Of a stretch of DNA of 64,000 nucleotides, positions 45,551 to 52,135 are shown piece after piece. The stretch covers positions 1,798,001-1,862,000 of the forward strand of contig NZ_CP042818.1 in assembly GCF_008153345.1 (NCBI RefSeq), read 5' to 3'. How positions within the stretch are numbered: the first letter of the stretch is position 1; every line of letters starts with the position of its first letter. The stretch comes from Treponema phagedenis (GTDB lineage: Bacteria; Spirochaetota; Spirochaetia; Treponematales; Treponemataceae). Under the pieces are notes generated by a model, which saw nothing but the letters and a program-made list of their open reading frames with translations, was not told where the DNA came from and made no database searches. The position numbers and the translations under genes were made by a program.

Positions 45551-45582
45551 AAAAAACCTGACAGGGAGAAAAACAAATGGAT
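45539..45582. repeat. Left 44-bp direct repeat flanking LRR gene 2
   Basis: Starts ATGGAATTATAA and ends ACAAATGGAT. It differs from the copy at 46,357-46,400 at one position (43 of 44 identical). It includes the ribosome site and start of LRR gene 2. Confidence 0.95.
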
Positions 45583-46368
45583 AAAATACGAATGAGAACA
45601 AATGCGGGTAGCATTAAGCTGCGTGTTACAACAAAAGATGGCAGCCCGTGTGAACTGTGGAACGGTGGTAAGAAAATAGCGGAGCTGCAAAGCGACAACT
45701 GGGAAAACATTGCTGTCCCGAATAACGCAGAAGAGATAATCATTAAGGGGTATGACATACAAGAGCTGGGCTGCGACAACAATCAGCTAACCGCATTAAA
45801 CGCAAGCGGTTGTACAAGATTGCAAGTGCTGTACTGCTCCTACAATCAGCTAACCACATTAAACGTAAACGGTTGTACAAGCCTGCAATGGCTGGACTGC
45901 TCCAACAATCAGCTAACCACATTAAACGCAAGCGGTTGTACAAGCCTGCAATGGCTGTACTGCGACAACAACAAACTAATCTCATTAGACGTAAGTGGTT
46001 GTACAAGCCTGCAAGAGTTGTACTGCAACAACAATCAGCTAACCACATTAAACGTAAACGGTTGTACAAGCCTGCAATGGCTGGACTGCTCCAACAATCA
46101 GCTAACCACATTAAACGCAAGCGGTTGTACAAGCCTGCAAAAGCTGTACTGCAACAACAATAAACTAAGTGCCGAAGTTTTCAAAAAGATTTTTGAAGAT
46201 TTGCCTGAACGCAAAGAGAAATGCGGAAGGGTATTGTTATATAAAGACGGCGATAGCAAGTACAAGGATTTTACGCAGCCACCCGAACTTGCAGCCGCCT
46301 TTAAAGCTGCAAAAGCGAAGGGTTGGAGATTATATAAAATTAATAATGATGATTTGATGGAATTATAG
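45577..46368 (+). CDS. Leucine-rich-repeat protein 2
   Basis: 263 aa, same architecture as LRR protein 1: N-terminal cap, six near-identical 21-residue LRRs, and C-terminal cap (SAEVFKKIFEDLPE ... PPELAAAFKAAKAKGWRLYK). The LRRs are 63-bp tandem DNA units from 45,768 to 46,145, similar enough to change number by recombination. Changes between units cluster in the exposed LxCxxN positions. No signal peptide. The gene is bracketed by 44-bp direct repeats and followed by a vestigial third cassette start (46,395-46,438), which indicates cassette duplication. Confidence 0.88.
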   Translation: MDKIRMRTNAGSIKLRVTTKDGSPCELWNGGKKIAELQSDNWENIAVPNNAEEIIIKGYDIQELGCDNNQLTALNASGCTRLQVLYCSYNQLTTLNVNGCTSLQWLDCSNNQLTTLNASGCTSLQWLYCDNNKLISLDVSGCTSLQELYCNNNQLTTLNVNGCTSLQWLDCSNNQLTTLNASGCTSLQKLYCNNNKLSAEVFKKIFEDLPERKEKCGRVLLYKDGDSKYKDFTQPPELAAAFKAAKAKGWRLYKINNDDLMEL

Positions 46369-46400
46369 AAAAAACCTGACAGGGAGAAAAACAAATGGAT
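46357..46400. repeat. Right 44-bp direct repeat flanking LRR gene 2, with remnant of a third LRR start
   Basis: Second copy of the 44-bp repeat. It is followed by AATAAAAAGAGAACAACCGC, which matches the first codons of LRR gene 1 (AATAAAAATGCGAACAACCGC), then stops: a 15-residue leftover of another LRR gene. Confidence 0.88.
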
Positions 46401-46438
46401 GGAATAAAAAGAGAACAACCGCAAAAAAGGGGTAACAT

Positions 46439-47488
46439 ATGAAATCAAATTTTAAAAGCTGTATTTTTTCAGAAACAACCAAAAAACAAATTGATGCAAT
46501 GACGGATATCAACATGAAATTACGCTTTTATGAAGCAGTTACTAATTACGGAATTTACGGTATAGATCCGGATTTTGAAGGGATTGATTTACTTATTTGG
46601 ATTCCAATGAAGGATATCATCGATAACGCAACAAACAAACGAGGAGCTCCTGTAGGAAATGCTAATGCCAAAAAAGCTAATAATAAAACTAGCGATAGCG
46701 ATACAGAACAAGAAAAACAAATAAAATATAATGAAACAAAAAAACTGCCTGAAAATATAGAAAGCAATTCAGAGCAGAAAAAACAAATGGATTTAATTGA
46801 AAACAAAGAAAACAATTCAAAACAAGAAAAACAAATAAAACAATTGAATTCAATAAAAACAAATAAAACAATTCGCCCTAATGATAATGATAATGATAAT
46901 GTTAATGATAATGTTAATGATAATGTTAATGATAATGTGAATCATCCTCCTCCTGAAGATACAGCAGGACAAGATATATATACATGTTCTGACAAACAGG
47001 AGGATGAGGAGGTTTTCTCTGACTTTTCAGAAAACGAAAATTTAACCCAGCTTGCAAAAGACATATACGGGGTTTTTGTTGAGGCGGGAATAAACAAACC
47101 AAATACCTTTTTGCTCTTCTTGCAGCGAGACTTTCAGCTTGGACTTGATAAATTACGGGAGCAGGCAATTCCTGTTACCCCTGACATTCTTGCGGCATGC
47201 AAAAACTACGCAAAGGTTTTGGCGTTAAAAAAACAACAAGCAACCTGGTGGAACTTTACCGGCGGGTTTGACGGTTTTTGCGGGAAAAACATAATCCTTA
47301 AGTTTTTGCCAGAGCGATTTACTCTCACGCAGTTTGAAAAAAATAACCGCTCCCCGCAGGCGGAGAAGGATTATTCAAAACAGGATTTTTCGCAAAGCAG
47401 CATTGATGAGTTTTTCGGTAAGCCACAACCGCCGCCACAGGTGGTGAGTGCTGACGTCGGCGATGAACTAGAGGGCGTTATGTTTTAG
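46439..47488 (+). CDS. Phage replisome-organiser-like protein (DUF6291 N-terminus)
   Basis: 349 aa. Residues 1-70 form a DUF6291-type domain (FSETTKKQIDAMTDINMKLRFYEAVTNYGIYG, DLLIWIPMKDII). Then comes a long low-complexity Asn/Lys/Gln linker with a DNDNVNDNVNDNVN run, and a C-terminal helical part (220-349, with CKNYAKVLALKKQQATWWN). It sits directly before the DnaC-like loader, the usual place of phage primosome proteins that bind the origin. The start follows AAAAAGGGG. Confidence 0.75.
   Translation: MKSNFKSCIFSETTKKQIDAMTDINMKLRFYEAVTNYGIYGIDPDFEGIDLLIWIPMKDIIDNATNKRGAPVGNANAKKANNKTSDSDTEQEKQIKYNETKKLPENIESNSEQKKQMDLIENKENNSKQEKQIKQLNSIKTNKTIRPNDNDNDNVNDNVNDNVNDNVNHPPPEDTAGQDIYTCSDKQEDEEVFSDFSENENLTQLAKDIYGVFVEAGINKPNTFLLFLQRDFQLGLDKLREQAIPVTPDILAACKNYAKVLALKKQQATWWNFTGGFDGFCGKNIILKFLPERFTLTQFEKNNRSPQAEKDYSKQDFSQSSIDEFFGKPQPPPQVVSADVGDELEGVMF
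46880..46939. repeat. In-frame 12-bp tandem repeat
   Basis: AATGATAATGTT repeated about four times after an AATGAT run, encoding Asn-Asp-Asn-Val. The unit length keeps the frame, so copy-number change alters only linker length. Confidence 0.9.
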
Positions 47489-47501
47489 GGGGTAAAAGAC
47501 T

Positions 47502-48281
47502 ATGAGAGTTTTAAAACAAGGGAAATGGCAACAGGTAAATATTACGCAATCTTTTTTGCCGGACTATTTGCGGCAATCAAAAGCTTTATGTAAAACACAC
47601 GGTGAATACAAATGCCTCATTGACACAAGAACAAACGAAGCATCCCCTTGCCCTCTTTGTGAACAGGATCGAGAGCGGGCGGAACTCGAAACGCAAAAAG
47701 AGCTTGAGCAGTTTGAAGCACGCTTAAAAAAAATAGACGGGCTGCCCAAGCGGTACCGCAATGCCGGCTTTAAAAATTTTGTCGTTGACGAAAAAAACAA
47801 AACCGCACGGGATAGCGTTTTGTCGTTTGCGAAAAATCCGAATAACAAATGGCTTTTGCTGCTCGGCAAAAACGGCACCGGTAAAACTCATCTCGCGCAT
47901 GCTGTGCTAAAACTAACGGGCGGCATCTTCCGAGATTTTGACGACGTCTCAACCGACTTACTGGACGCACAAGCGGGATACGGCGCAGGCTTAAACAAAA
48001 CGCTTGATAAATACGCTAATGCGCCCATGTTGGTGATTGACGAAATTGACAAGGTGAAAAACACCGAAGGGCGCATAACTTGGCTTAATACAATCTTGCG
48101 CCGCCGTTACAACGAAATGCTGCCGGTTGTGCTTGTTGGAAACATTGACCTTGAACGTCTATGTCAAATTATAGACTTGCACGGAGGAGAGGCAATGCGG
48201 GACAGAATTAAGGAGTTGGGTATAGTTGTCAATTTTAATTTTGAAAGTTATAGACCCGTTTTAAGAAATGAGAAGGAGTAA
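47502..48281 (+). CDS. DnaC-like helicase loader ATPase
   Basis: 259 aa. N-terminal zinc-type cysteines (LCKTHGEYKC, CPLC at about 45-50), Walker A LLLGKNGTGKTHLAHA, Walker B MLVIDEIDKVKN, and sensor residues in VVLVGNIDLERL and MRDRIKE. It would load the host or phage DnaB helicase at the phage origin. It is followed by a second, decayed copy at 49,026-49,392. Confidence 0.9.
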   Translation: MRVLKQGKWQQVNITQSFLPDYLRQSKALCKTHGEYKCLIDTRTNEASPCPLCEQDRERAELETQKELEQFEARLKKIDGLPKRYRNAGFKNFVVDEKNKTARDSVLSFAKNPNNKWLLLLGKNGTGKTHLAHAVLKLTGGIFRDFDDVSTDLLDAQAGYGAGLNKTLDKYANAPMLVIDEIDKVKNTEGRITWLNTILRRRYNEMLPVVLVGNIDLERLCQIIDLHGGEAMRDRIKELGIVVNFNFESYRPVLRNEKE

Positions 48282-48285
48282 AAAA

Positions 48286-48585
48286 ATGAAACAGATTTAT
48301 TTAAGTGGGGCAATAAGCAATAATCCAAACTACAAACAGGATTTTGAAACAGCCTATAACAAACTTCACAAAGCGGGATATTCGGCAATACTTAATCCTG
48401 TTAAGTTTTGCGAAGGGTTAAAAACTTGGGACGACTGTATGCGGAAGTGTCTATTTATTTTAAGCCGACATAAAAACTTAGGTATTGCAAAAATAGAAAC
48501 GCCGTATGCTTCAAATGGCGCAGAATTAGAATTACAAATTGCGGAAGCGTTAGGCTATGAAATTTATGAAAGAAAGGAGAATTAA
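48286..48585 (+). CDS. DUF4406 (nucleoside 2-deoxyribosyltransferase-like) protein, copy 1
   Basis: 99 aa from ATG 48,286 (AGAAGGAGT upstream). MKQIYLSGAISNNPNYKQDFETAYNKLHKAGYSAILNP is the DUF4406 opening; the family has a deoxyribosyltransferase fold and is widespread in phages with unknown substrate. The later part is shorter than usual. A paralogue lies at 61,611. Confidence 0.8.
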   Translation: MKQIYLSGAISNNPNYKQDFETAYNKLHKAGYSAILNPVKFCEGLKTWDDCMRKCLFILSRHKNLGIAKIETPYASNGAELELQIAEALGYEIYERKEN

Positions 48586-48588
48586 AAA

Positions 48589-48915
48589 ATGATTTTTGGG
48601 GAATCTTATAACTTAATTCAACAGGCAATAGCATCACATTCTGAAAACAAATTAAACAAATGTGTGTTGTGTGATTGCTATCAAGCATACGCACTTATGA
48701 AGACGCATATTGATGAGGCGAATAAACATGTCAACAGAGCCAACATGGAGTTTGATTATTATTGGGAAAAGGTGAAGGAGATGAAAACAAATGAGCAAAA
48801 ACGCTTCTTAAAAGATGTAAAAGATAATGCTGAAATAATAATCAACGAACTTGTATGTGTTATTGCTTTAATCGAAAAATCAGAAAAGCAAATATACGGG
48901 GGCGAAAATGAGTAA
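48589..48915 (+). CDS. Phage protein of unknown function
   Basis: 108 aa, helical, with a CVLCDCYQAY cysteine pair and otherwise no known motif. The start is 3 bases after the DUF4406 stop, behind AAAGGAG. Possibly a small regulatory or replication accessory protein. Confidence 0.6.
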   Translation: MIFGESYNLIQQAIASHSENKLNKCVLCDCYQAYALMKTHIDEANKHVNRANMEFDYYWEKVKEMKTNEQKRFLKDVKDNAEIIINELVCVIALIEKSEKQIYGGENE

Positions 48916-49024
48916 AAACAAAATTATAGATATTTTGTCGTTTTTTGAAACAAAAAAGAAAGTTTTTGCTTATGAAGACTTCATTATCATTCCAAGTTTA
49001 GCTTGTAAGGGAGAGAGTATATAA
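48908..49024 (+). CDS. Small phage protein of unknown function (38 aa)
   Basis: ATG 48,908 overlaps the previous gene by 8 bases; product MSKNKIIDILSFFETKK...KGESI. Its stop is followed by the dnaC remnant, so this may itself be a gene fragment. Confidence 0.35.
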   Translation: MSKNKIIDILSFFETKKKVFAYEDFIIIPSLACKGESI

Positions 49025-49025
49025 A

Positions 49026-49392
49026 ATGTCAATGAGTTTTGTTTTTTATGAAACATTTACAAAACAATTAAAATGCCTTGACGCTCAAGTCGGTTTTGGT
49101 GAAGGCGCAAAACGCCGTACTTAACAAGTATTCTTTTTGCCCAATGCTTGTAGTAGACGAAGTTGACAAAGCGAAAAAAACAGAAGGCCGTATTGGTTGG
49201 CTTAATATAATTTTACGCCGCAGATACAACGAGAGGCTGCCTGTTATTCTTTGCGGTAATATCGACCTAGAAACATTATGCAGGCATATAGACCTTAACG
49301 AAGGCAAGGCTATGCGGGATAGAATTGAAGAAGCCGGAGAAGTAGTACTTTTTAACTGGGAAAGCTCCCGTCCCGAAAAGCGGAGCGTGTGA
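49026..49392 (+). pseudogene. Remnant of a second DnaC-like loader
   Basis: A frame from ATG 49,026 reads an unrelated start, then LDAQVGFGEGAKRRT and stops. In the neighbouring frame, KNAVLNKYSFCPMLVVDEVDKAKKTEGRIGWLNIILRRRYNERLPVILCGNIDLETLC continues to 49,392. The two together match residues about 150-255 of the intact loader at 47,502, without the Walker A part and with one frameshift. Confidence 0.85.
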
Positions 49393-49487
49393 ACCGGCAA
49401 TTAAAGGTTGATGGTTTTAAAAGTGGCTATCAACTAAAAGTTTACAGCCATAAGGGAGAACTTGAAGCAGTTGATTGCGGCGACTAA
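49389..49487 (+). pseudogene. C-terminal gene fragment (32 aa)
   Basis: GTG 49,389 overlaps the dnaC-remnant stop; product VNRQLKVDGFKSGYQLKVYSHKG...VDCGD. It looks like the end of a longer protein placed here by recombination. Not recognised. Confidence 0.35.
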
Positions 49488-49701
49488 AAAACACGGGGAA
49501 ACTGTGAAATCGATAGCAGGACAAAAAGAAAGTACTATTGTTGGCATGACACTTAATAATCGTGTTATTATTGATAAATCTTTTTCACAATCTTTTGGAC
49601 AACCTTATGGGGATAAAGTATCTTGTACTACAGAAGAGCTTTTAGATAATTTTGTATTTTTATCTGATAATAGCCCCTGCGGGGAATTGGTGGAGTCGTA
49701 A
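49462..49701 (+). CDS. Hypothetical phage protein
   Basis: 79 aa from TTG 49,462 after AGGGAG. Its stop overlaps the dcm start by one base (TAATG), which supports translation. The sequence (MKQLIAATKKHGETVKSIAGQKESTIVG...) has no known motif. It may be a shortened gene; confidence is low. Confidence 0.4.
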   Translation: MKQLIAATKKHGETVKSIAGQKESTIVGMTLNNRVIIDKSFSQSFGQPYGDKVSCTTEELLDNFVFLSDNSPCGELVES

Positions 49702-50660
49702 TGACCTACTTATCTGTATGCAGCGGTATTGAAGCTGCAACAGTCGCATGGGAACCGCTAGGATTTAAACCTGTTGCATTTGCGGAAGTTGAAGAATTCC
49801 CGTGCGAAGTTTTAAAACAACGTTTTCCGCAAGTACCTAACTGGGGAGATATCACTAAATATGAGGAGTGGGAAAATGAAGCAGTTGACATTGTGGTCGG
49901 GGGAACTCCTTGCCAATCTTTCTCAATCGCAGGAAAACGAGGAGGCACAAACGATCTTCGAGGACAGCTCATGTATTGCTATTTGGAAATTGTGGGAAAA
50001 TATAAACCGAAATGGGTCGTTTGGGAGAATGTGCCCGGAGTATTATCATCGGGTAACGGACTTGATTTTGCAAGCTTCCTCGCTGGTTTGGAAAAACTCG
50101 GGTATGGGTGGGCGTACAGGGTGCTTGACGCTCAATATTTCGGAGCGCCCCAAAGACGCCGTAGAGTCTTCGTTATCGGACATTCTGATAATAGGACAGA
50201 CCTTGCCGCAAAAGTATTATTTGAGCCAGAAAAACCTAGAACTTCTTTTGAAGCGAGCGAAGATAAGAAAAAAGAAATTACCGGAACGCTTACGACAGGC
50301 TTTGGAGCAAGAGTCTTTGACTGCGATACAATCTTAAACAATCAATTCGCCGTTGAAAGCTATACACTATCTTCTTTTGCTCAATATAAAGAGGGCGTGG
50401 GGACATTGAAAGCAAGCGGCGGAGACTTCGGCGGTGGGAGTGAAACGATAATTAAAGAAGGGAACAGTATACGCCGTCTTACCCCGCTTGAATGTGAACG
50501 ATTACAGGGCTTTCCTGATAATTACACTCAAATTGAATGGAACGGCAAGCCTAAAGACCAATGCCCCGATAGTCATCGTTATAAAGCAATCGGCAACAGT
50601 ATGGCTGTGCCGGTAATGCGGTGGATTGGAGAAAGGATTAAAAGGATAGAGGGAGCATAA
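49701..50660 (+). CDS. dcm: DNA (cytosine-5-) methyltransferase
   Basis: 319 aa, complete although short. Conserved C5-methyltransferase motifs: I LSVCSGIEAATVAWEPLGF (SAM), IV GGTPCQSFSIAGKR with the catalytic cysteine, VI VVWENVPGVL, VIII FGAPQRRRRVFVIGH, then a target-recognition region and the C-terminal RRLTPLECERLQGFPDNYT...KAIGNSMAVPVMRWI (IX-X). A phage-borne solitary enzyme, probably protecting phage DNA from restriction. Bases 49,876-50,337 also encode a second protein in the +1 frame. Confidence 0.95.
   Translation: MTYLSVCSGIEAATVAWEPLGFKPVAFAEVEEFPCEVLKQRFPQVPNWGDITKYEEWENEAVDIVVGGTPCQSFSIAGKRGGTNDLRGQLMYCYLEIVGKYKPKWVVWENVPGVLSSGNGLDFASFLAGLEKLGYGWAYRVLDAQYFGAPQRRRRVFVIGHSDNRTDLAAKVLFEPEKPRTSFEASEDKKKEITGTLTTGFGARVFDCDTILNNQFAVESYTLSSFAQYKEGVGTLKASGGDFGGGSETIIKEGNSIRRLTPLECERLQGFPDNYTQIEWNGKPKDQCPDSHRYKAIGNSMAVPVMRWIGERIKRIEGA
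49876..50337 (+). CDS. Protein overprinted on dcm in the +1 frame
   Basis: 153 aa from ATG 49,876, with AGGAG 7 bases upstream, entirely inside dcm. The C-terminal half reads SLSDILIIGQTLPQKYYLSQ, then NLELLLKRAKIRKKKLPERL and RQALEQ. This matches a segment I recall from many tailed-phage proteins, SLSDxLE...YxLSxxxxxxILRRAxKRGKxLPxxLxxAL, which also lies over a dcm-like gene. Conservation of such a motif in an alternative frame, plus a good ribosome site, argues for real dual coding. The N-terminal part (LTLWSGELLANLSQSQENEE) is less conserved. Function unknown; the basic helical tail could bind DNA. Confidence 0.7.
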   Translation: MKQLTLWSGELLANLSQSQENEEAQTIFEDSSCIAIWKLWENINRNGSFGRMCPEYYHRVTDLILQASSLVWKNSGMGGRTGCLTLNISERPKDAVESSLSDILIIGQTLPQKYYLSQKNLELLLKRAKIRKKKLPERLRQALEQESLTAIQS

Positions 50661-50665
50661 AGCCA

Positions 50666-50962
50666 ATGTCTAATCCAAAAGACCAACGCCGCTGTGCACT
50701 TGCAACAAGCGGCGGAGTTTGCGAAGTATGCGGGCGGCCTTTGAACGAAGGACAGCCGCAAGGGGCACACCGAATAGGCAACACTAAAGCTAATCGGGCT
50801 AAGTACGGAGATTTTGTAATCGACCACCGCCTGAATATGGGAATGACCTGCTCGCTAAAATGCAATGGCTTATTAGATATAAGCAAAGACACGGGCGAGG
50901 TTGTGAAACTTTGTAAAAAAATATATGAAATAGAATTACAAAAATACGAGGGGCAAAAATGA
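50666..50962 (+). CDS. HNH-like zinc protein, copy 1
   Basis: 98 aa. CEVCGRPLNEG then AHRIGNTKANRAKYGDFVIDHRLNMGMTCSLKCN: an HNH/zinc-knuckle layout (CxxC ... AHRI ... CSLKCN), with a paralogue at 61,937. A nuclease or a related zinc-binding fold; the full HNH catalytic triad is not certain. Overlaps the next start by 4 bases. Confidence 0.7.
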   Translation: MSNPKDQRRCALATSGGVCEVCGRPLNEGQPQGAHRIGNTKANRAKYGDFVIDHRLNMGMTCSLKCNGLLDISKDTGEVVKLCKKIYEIELQKYEGQK

Positions 50963-51381
50963 GAGAATCGTTTGTTTTTCACAGTGAATACATCGCAGAT
51001 TTACCGGAAGAATACAAGGCGAATTTTGCAATGTATACAATAAGCTATGCTTTAAGTGGAGAAAAACCGCCAATCAGGGAAGGCTCGCTTGAATGGGCTT
51101 TATGGGTAAAAATCGCACGCAGGATAGACCAAGAAAGCGAGAAGTACGAATCGATAAAAGCAAAGCGAGCGGCGGCTTTGGCAAAAGCAAAATTGCTTAT
51201 GGAAACATATAACTTAACAACAGCAGATTGTGAATTTGTTTTTGCGGATGTAGTTCGTCCATCAACCCCTCCACATTGGCTAGTTGCAATAACTAATATT
51301 ATTGAAAAAATAAATAGTTGTATTGTTGTCTATATAAGCTATGGGAAAGCGGACAAGAATTTACAGATAATTTGGAGGTAA
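50959..51381 (+). CDS. DUF6291-like protein (second copy), probably shortened
   Basis: 140 aa. FVFHSEYIADLPEEYKANFAMYTISYALSGEKPPIREGSLEWALWVKIARRIDQESEKYESI is the same replisome-type N-terminal domain as in 46,439-47,488. It is followed by a basic stretch (KAKRAAALAKAKLLM) and a C-terminus that looks out of character, so the end may be fused or truncated. ATGA overlap with the HNH-like gene. Confidence 0.65.
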   Translation: MRESFVFHSEYIADLPEEYKANFAMYTISYALSGEKPPIREGSLEWALWVKIARRIDQESEKYESIKAKRAAALAKAKLLMETYNLTTADCEFVFADVVRPSTPPHWLVAITNIIEKINSCIVVYISYGKADKNLQIIWR

Positions 51382-51384
51382 TCA

Positions 51385-51578
51385 ATGAAGAATGAATTTG
51401 ACATTAAAACTTTTATCGATTTAGTAAAAGACATGCGGCGGTTACAAAAACAGCATACTCTTCAAAAGATGTAATGGTCTTATTTCAGGCAAAAGAGATT
51501 GAAAAAAAAGTAGACGCCATGTTGACAGGGGCTGATAAATTCTATAAAAATTATGAAGCCCCTAAAAATGAATTATAA
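51385..51578 (+). pseudogene. Small phage gene broken by a frameshift
   Basis: ATG 51,385 after GGAGG reads MKNEFDIKTFIDLVKDMRRLQK, then shifts. The next frame continues YSSKDVMVLFQAKEIEKKVD and AMLTGADKFYKNYEAPKNEL to the TAA at 51,576. A helical protein of about 64 aa when joined. Not recognised. Confidence 0.6.
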
Positions 51579-51590
51579 AAGGAGTAATAG

Positions 51591-51734
51591 ATGAGTGCTT
51601 TTAATAATGAAATAAGGATGAGAACAGAAGCGGAGAGCATTAGGCTTTTAATTAAAACAAAAGACGAAAGCCCATTTGTGCACAGCAAACAAAAATTGAA
51701 TGGACAGACACAACATGGAATCCCGTTTTTTTAA
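51591..51734 (+). pseudogene. N-terminal remnant of a fourth LRR cassette
   Basis: AGGAGTAATAG then ATG 51,591. The product MSAFNNEIRMRTEAESIRLLIKTKDESP is the degraded start of the LRR N-terminal cap (compare MDKIRMRTNAGSIKLRVTTKDGSP of gene 2), then runs into the fragment of a different gene. Confidence 0.8.
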
Positions 51735-51819
51735 ACAACGTGGCGGCGTGAATAAAAAGAAAAACGGGCGGGAACTAAACGGGCAGACGTATTCCGAAAT
51801 GCCGCAATATGTGCTATAA
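51686..51819 (+). pseudogene. Internally deleted Gp37/Gp68-like (DUF5131) phage gene
   Basis: One end reads TKIEWTDTTWNPV, the characteristic start of DUF5131 proteins. After a frame jump the other end reads FKQRGGVNKKKNGRELNGQT and YSEMPQ, their characteristic C-terminus. The 200 or so codons in between are missing. A clear deletion relic. Confidence 0.75.
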
Positions 51820-51910
51820 TCTGCTGTAAAACAAACGGTAAAAAGAGGAAATAGAAAAAAAATCTTCCTTTATAAAATATATGACCACTACTTCTAGTAT
51901 TTTTTCAAAA

Positions 51911-52098
51911 CTAGTATAACGTTTTTTTAATAAGTCGATTAAATTTTTTTAATACATCTTATCAAAAACGTAAAAAGTTTTATAAAAAAGAGCTCGACAC
52001 GGCGCAACGGTGAGCAATTTACCATAGTAATGCTTAAATCCGCAGCCTCTTATTGTTGATACTCCAATTTTTATAACAGGAAGTTAATTACAAAACGC
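51911..52098. repeat. Dispersed chromosomal repeat inside the phage region
   Basis: CTAGTATAACGTTTTTTTAA, AAAAGTTTTATAAAAAAGAG, then CGACACGGCGCAACGGTGAG, TTTACCATAG, TTATTGTTGATACTCCAATT and TTATAACAGGAAGTTAATTA: the left terminal module joined directly to the right terminal module with no cloverleaf in between. It ends 10 bases before a TATAAT and the methyltransferase start. The rest of 51,820-52,135 is noncoding. Confidence 0.92.
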
Positions 52099-52135
52099 TA
52101 TACTAGTATATAATATGTTTTGGGACGTAATAGAT

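Noticed and set aside
45743-46163. ORFs of 117-129 aa on both strands inside LRR gene 2
   Set aside because: They repeat every 21 codons because the DNA is a 63-bp tandem array; they are shadows of the LRR frame.
42081-46368. A complete diversity-generating retroelement
   Set aside because: No reverse transcriptase, accessory protein or template repeat is present in the window; only the codon pattern hints at it.
8291-52098. Classical insertion sequence
   Set aside because: No transposase frame or consistent terminal inverted repeats with target duplications could be seen in any copy.
52115-52117. ATG 52,115 as the methyltransferase start
   Set aside because: It directly follows TATAAT, so it would lie upstream of the transcription start; ATG 52,136 matches the family N-terminus.
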